The notes under the pieces were generated by a model, which worked only from the letters and a program-made list of their open reading frames with translations, was not told the origin of the DNA and searched no databases. Below are positions 62,454 through 64,000 of a stretch of 64,000 nt of DNA, in pieces. Position numbers and translations under genes: made by a program. Numbering within the stretch: position 1 is the stretch's first letter; the number at the start of each line of letters is the position of its first letter. Source of the DNA: Streptomyces sp. NBC_00258 (GTDB lineage Bacteria > Actinomycetota > Actinomycetes > Streptomycetales > Streptomycetaceae); NCBI RefSeq assembly GCF_036182465.1, contig NZ_CP108081.1, positions 3,782,001-3,846,000 of the forward strand, read 5' to 3'.

Positions 62454-62459
62454 TGTCAA
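62454..62459 (-). promoter_or_regulatory. Candidate -35 element of citrate-synthase-like gene
   Basis: TTGACA read on the minus strand, 48 bp before the start codon. It overlaps the first bases of the palindrome at 62458, so a bound regulator would block it. The matching -10 is not clear. Confidence 0.4.
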
Positions 62460-62478
62460 TATTGATTGAATCAATATT
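62458..62478. promoter_or_regulatory. 21-bp palindromic operator between citrate-synthase genes
   Basis: Perfect 10-bp arms AATATTGATT and AATCAATATT around a single G. It is A/T-rich in a GC-rich genome. It lies 52 bp from the minus gene and 26 bp from the plus gene. The HTH domain of the plus gene is the obvious candidate to bind it. Confidence 0.7.
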
Positions 62479-62503
62479 CAACTGCACAGATACGGTGACG
62501 CTC

Positions 62504-63763
62504 ATGACGGATCAAGAACCGGCCCTCGCGTACGAAGCGCGGCGGATCAGTACCAAGGAGGCCGCCGAACTGCTCGGGGTGAAGCCCGAGACGGTGTACG
62601 CGTATGTGAGCCGCGGCCAGCTCAGCAGCCGACGCAGCTCAGGCGGCCGCGGCAGCACCTTCGACGCCAAGGAGGTGGAGGCGCTCGCGCGTCGCAACAG
62701 GCGTGAACCGGCCGACAGTTCACCGGCCGCCGGCAGGCTCTCCGTACGCACCCGGATCACCTTGATCGACAAGGACCGGTACTACTTCCGGGGGGTCGAC
62801 GCGACCGAACTGGCCGCGCGCCACTCCTACGAAGAGGTCGCCGAGTGGCTGTGGACAGGCGTCCTGCGCCCGGGCGCCACATTCACGGCACCGGAGGCAT
62901 CCGTCGCCGTCGCCCGTCGTGCCGTCGACGCGCTGCCCGAGCACACGGCCCCGACCGACCGGCTCCGCGTCGCGGCCATCGCCGCGGCGACCGCCGACCC
63001 GCTGCGCTTCGACCTCTCCGAACAGGCCGTGCTCGGCACGGCCCGCACGCTGATCCCCACGCTCGTCGCCGCCCTGCCGCCCAAGAGGCACGACCATCGG
63101 GACGGAAACTCGCTCGCGCAACGCCTCTGGGCCCGGCTCAGCGGCCGCGAAGCCGACGAGGCGTCCCTGCGCGCCCTGGACACCGCACTCGTCCTGCTCA
63201 TCGACCACGACCTGGCCGCCTCGACGCTTGCGGTCCGGGTCGCCGCGTCGGCCCGCGCCCACGCGTACGCCGCCGTCTCTGCGGGCCTCGGCGTCCTCGA
63301 AGGCCCGTTGCACGGAGCGGCCAGCGGCCTGGCGCACAGGATGCTGCTCGACGTCCTGGACCGGGGCACGGCGGCCCCGGTGGTCGCGGACGAACTGCGC
63401 GCGGGGCGCCGCGTCCCGGGACTGGGCCACCGCGTCTACCCGGGCGAGGACCCACGCGCGCGCGTGCTGTTCGGCCTCCTGGAGGACGTTCCCGGCGCCG
63501 GCCCCGCCCTGGCCGCGGCCCGCGACATCGTGGACACCACGGCCCGCCACGCACCCCTGCACGCCAACGTCGACCTGGCCCTCGCCGTCCTCACGGCCAC
63601 GTCCGGCATGCACGCCTCGGCGGGCGAGACGATCTTCGCCGTGGCCCGCACGGCCGGCTGGATCGCCCACGTACTGGAGGAGTACGACGAGGCCCCCCTG
63701 CGCATGCGCCCGAGCGGACACTACGTAGGCGCACGGCCCCCTCAACCACTTCCGGAGCAGTGA
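62504..63763 (+). CDS. Helix-turn-helix / citrate-synthase fusion protein
   Basis: 419 residues. Residues 15-63 are an excisionase/MerR-type HTH: ISTKEAAELLGVKPETVYAY, RGQLSSRRS and FDAKEVEALARR. A citrate-synthase domain (about 80-410) follows, with His235 (LLIDHDLAAST), His270, His309 (GLGHRVYPGEDPRA) and Asp357 (HANVDLAL), so the catalytic His-His-Asp set is kept. It could be an enzyme, a metabolite-sensing regulator, or both. ATG 62504 is the first start in frame. It faces the other citrate-synthase-like gene over a palindrome. Confidence 0.88.
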   Translation: MTDQEPALAYEARRISTKEAAELLGVKPETVYAYVSRGQLSSRRSSGGRGSTFDAKEVEALARRNRREPADSSPAAGRLSVRTRITLIDKDRYYFRGVDATELAARHSYEEVAEWLWTGVLRPGATFTAPEASVAVARRAVDALPEHTAPTDRLRVAAIAAATADPLRFDLSEQAVLGTARTLIPTLVAALPPKRHDHRDGNSLAQRLWARLSGREADEASLRALDTALVLLIDHDLAASTLAVRVAASARAHAYAAVSAGLGVLEGPLHGAASGLAHRMLLDVLDRGTAAPVVADELRAGRRVPGLGHRVYPGEDPRARVLFGLLEDVPGAGPALAAARDIVDTTARHAPLHANVDLALAVLTATSGMHASAGETIFAVARTAGWIAHVLEEYDEAPLRMRPSGHYVGARPPQPLPEQ

Positions 63764-63796
63764 CACCACCCGCCCCGGGAGTCACCCCCGGTCAAG

Positions 63797-63815
63797 TCAG
63801 GTTAGGCTCACCTCT
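63797..63815. promoter_or_regulatory. DmdR/IdeR-type iron box
   Basis: TCAGGTTAGGCTCACCTCT agrees at 15 of 19 positions with the Streptomyces iron-box core TTAGGTTAGGCTCACCTAA (from general knowledge). It ends immediately before the GTG at 63816, so an iron-loaded repressor would block transcription or early elongation of that gene. Confidence 0.85.
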
Positions 63816-64000
63816 GTGAGTACGTGCGCGAAGGTCTCACGGGACCTGGAGGAGCCCCTCGCGGGGACCGCCGCCACCGCGAGGACGTGGCTGCTGGTCG
63901 AACAGCCCGGCCCCTGGGGCGCCAATGCGCTGACATCGAGCCACCTGGACCCCGCACTCGGCCGGGCGCTGGAGCAGGCCGCCGAGGGCACCGGCGTACG
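63816..64000 (+). CDS. Sucrase/ferredoxin-like protein, 3'-truncated by window edge
   Basis: The first 61 residues are visible: Cys-containing start STCAKVSRDLEEPLAGTAAT, then WLLVEQPGPWGANALTSSHL and ALGRALEQAAEG. These are typical of the sucrase/ferredoxin-like family of thioredoxin-fold [2Fe-2S] proteins. The iron box directly before the GTG suggests a role in iron use, such as reduction of ferric siderophores, but the C-terminal Fe-S cysteines lie outside the window. Confidence 0.8.
   Translation, partial: MSTCAKVSRDLEEPLAGTAATARTWLLVEQPGPWGANALTSSHLDPALGRALEQAAEGTGV

Overview
The window is GC-rich actinobacterial chromosome, almost certainly Streptomyces. It carries lineage markers such as the cell-division protein SepH, the CutRS two-component system, a DasR-type site before ptsH, a DmdR-type iron box, DUF3159/DUF3710/DUF4193 proteins, GTG/TTG starts and ATGA-coupled operons. 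No rRNA, tRNA, CRISPR array, insertion sequence or intact prophage was recognised. All functions below come from reading the translations; no database search was run.

Layout. (1) 1-11120, plus strand: eleven tightly coupled genes for making and exporting a modified surface glycan or glycolipid. They comprise GT4 (cut by the window edge), a sugar C-methyltransferase, an RfbF-like nucleotidyltransferase, a PIG-L deacetylase, an epimerase, a DUF4910 aminopeptidase-like protein, a flippase-like membrane protein, GT2, a pyruvyltransferase, an RmlC-like epimerase and a GSA-type aminotransferase. (2) 11128-13423: a PAP2 phosphatase and a TrmA/RumA-type RNA methyltransferase. (3) 13530-21989: a potassium block with a KimA-like permease, an untracked 31-residue membrane peptide, two TrkA proteins, DUF3159, an OB-fold protein and KdpED without kdpFABC. 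(4) 22153-25220: a lone ABC ATPase, a secreted alginate-lyase-like protein and an endolysin-like amidase. (5) 25399-29670: a TetR regulator with matching operators and an MFS exporter / SRPBCC / carotenoid-oxygenase operon.

(6) 29702-42513: housekeeping and conserved actinobacterial genes: DUF3710, dut, PaaI thioesterase, DUF3093, EcsC-like, DUF4193, cutS/cutR, a 57-residue protein, inositol monophosphatase, an Fe-S ferrochelatase, MFS, a sugar-lactone oxidase and sepH. (7) 42655-50559: rhodanese, VOC protein, tdk, phosphodiesterase, DUF5998, a GNAT/acyl-CoA-synthetase fusion (PatA type) and ptsH. (8) 50852-59712: GntR, a LytM peptidase preceded by a convincing ydaO-type c-di-AMP riboswitch, an M16 peptidase pair, parC and a CobW GTPase. 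(9) 60032-64000: a DUF6082 pair, two divergent citrate-synthase-like genes (one fused to a helix-turn-helix domain) around a 21-bp palindrome, and an iron-box-controlled sucrase/ferredoxin-like gene cut by the window end.

The most attractive candidates for undescribed biology are four. First, the HTH-citrate synthase fusion facing a citrate synthase with Glu in place of the catalytic Asp across a palindromic operator. Second, the 31-residue membrane peptide inside the potassium block. Third, the glycan operon with its aminopeptidase-like and deacetylase enzymes. Fourth, the TetR-controlled carotenoid/stilbene-oxygenase exporter operon.
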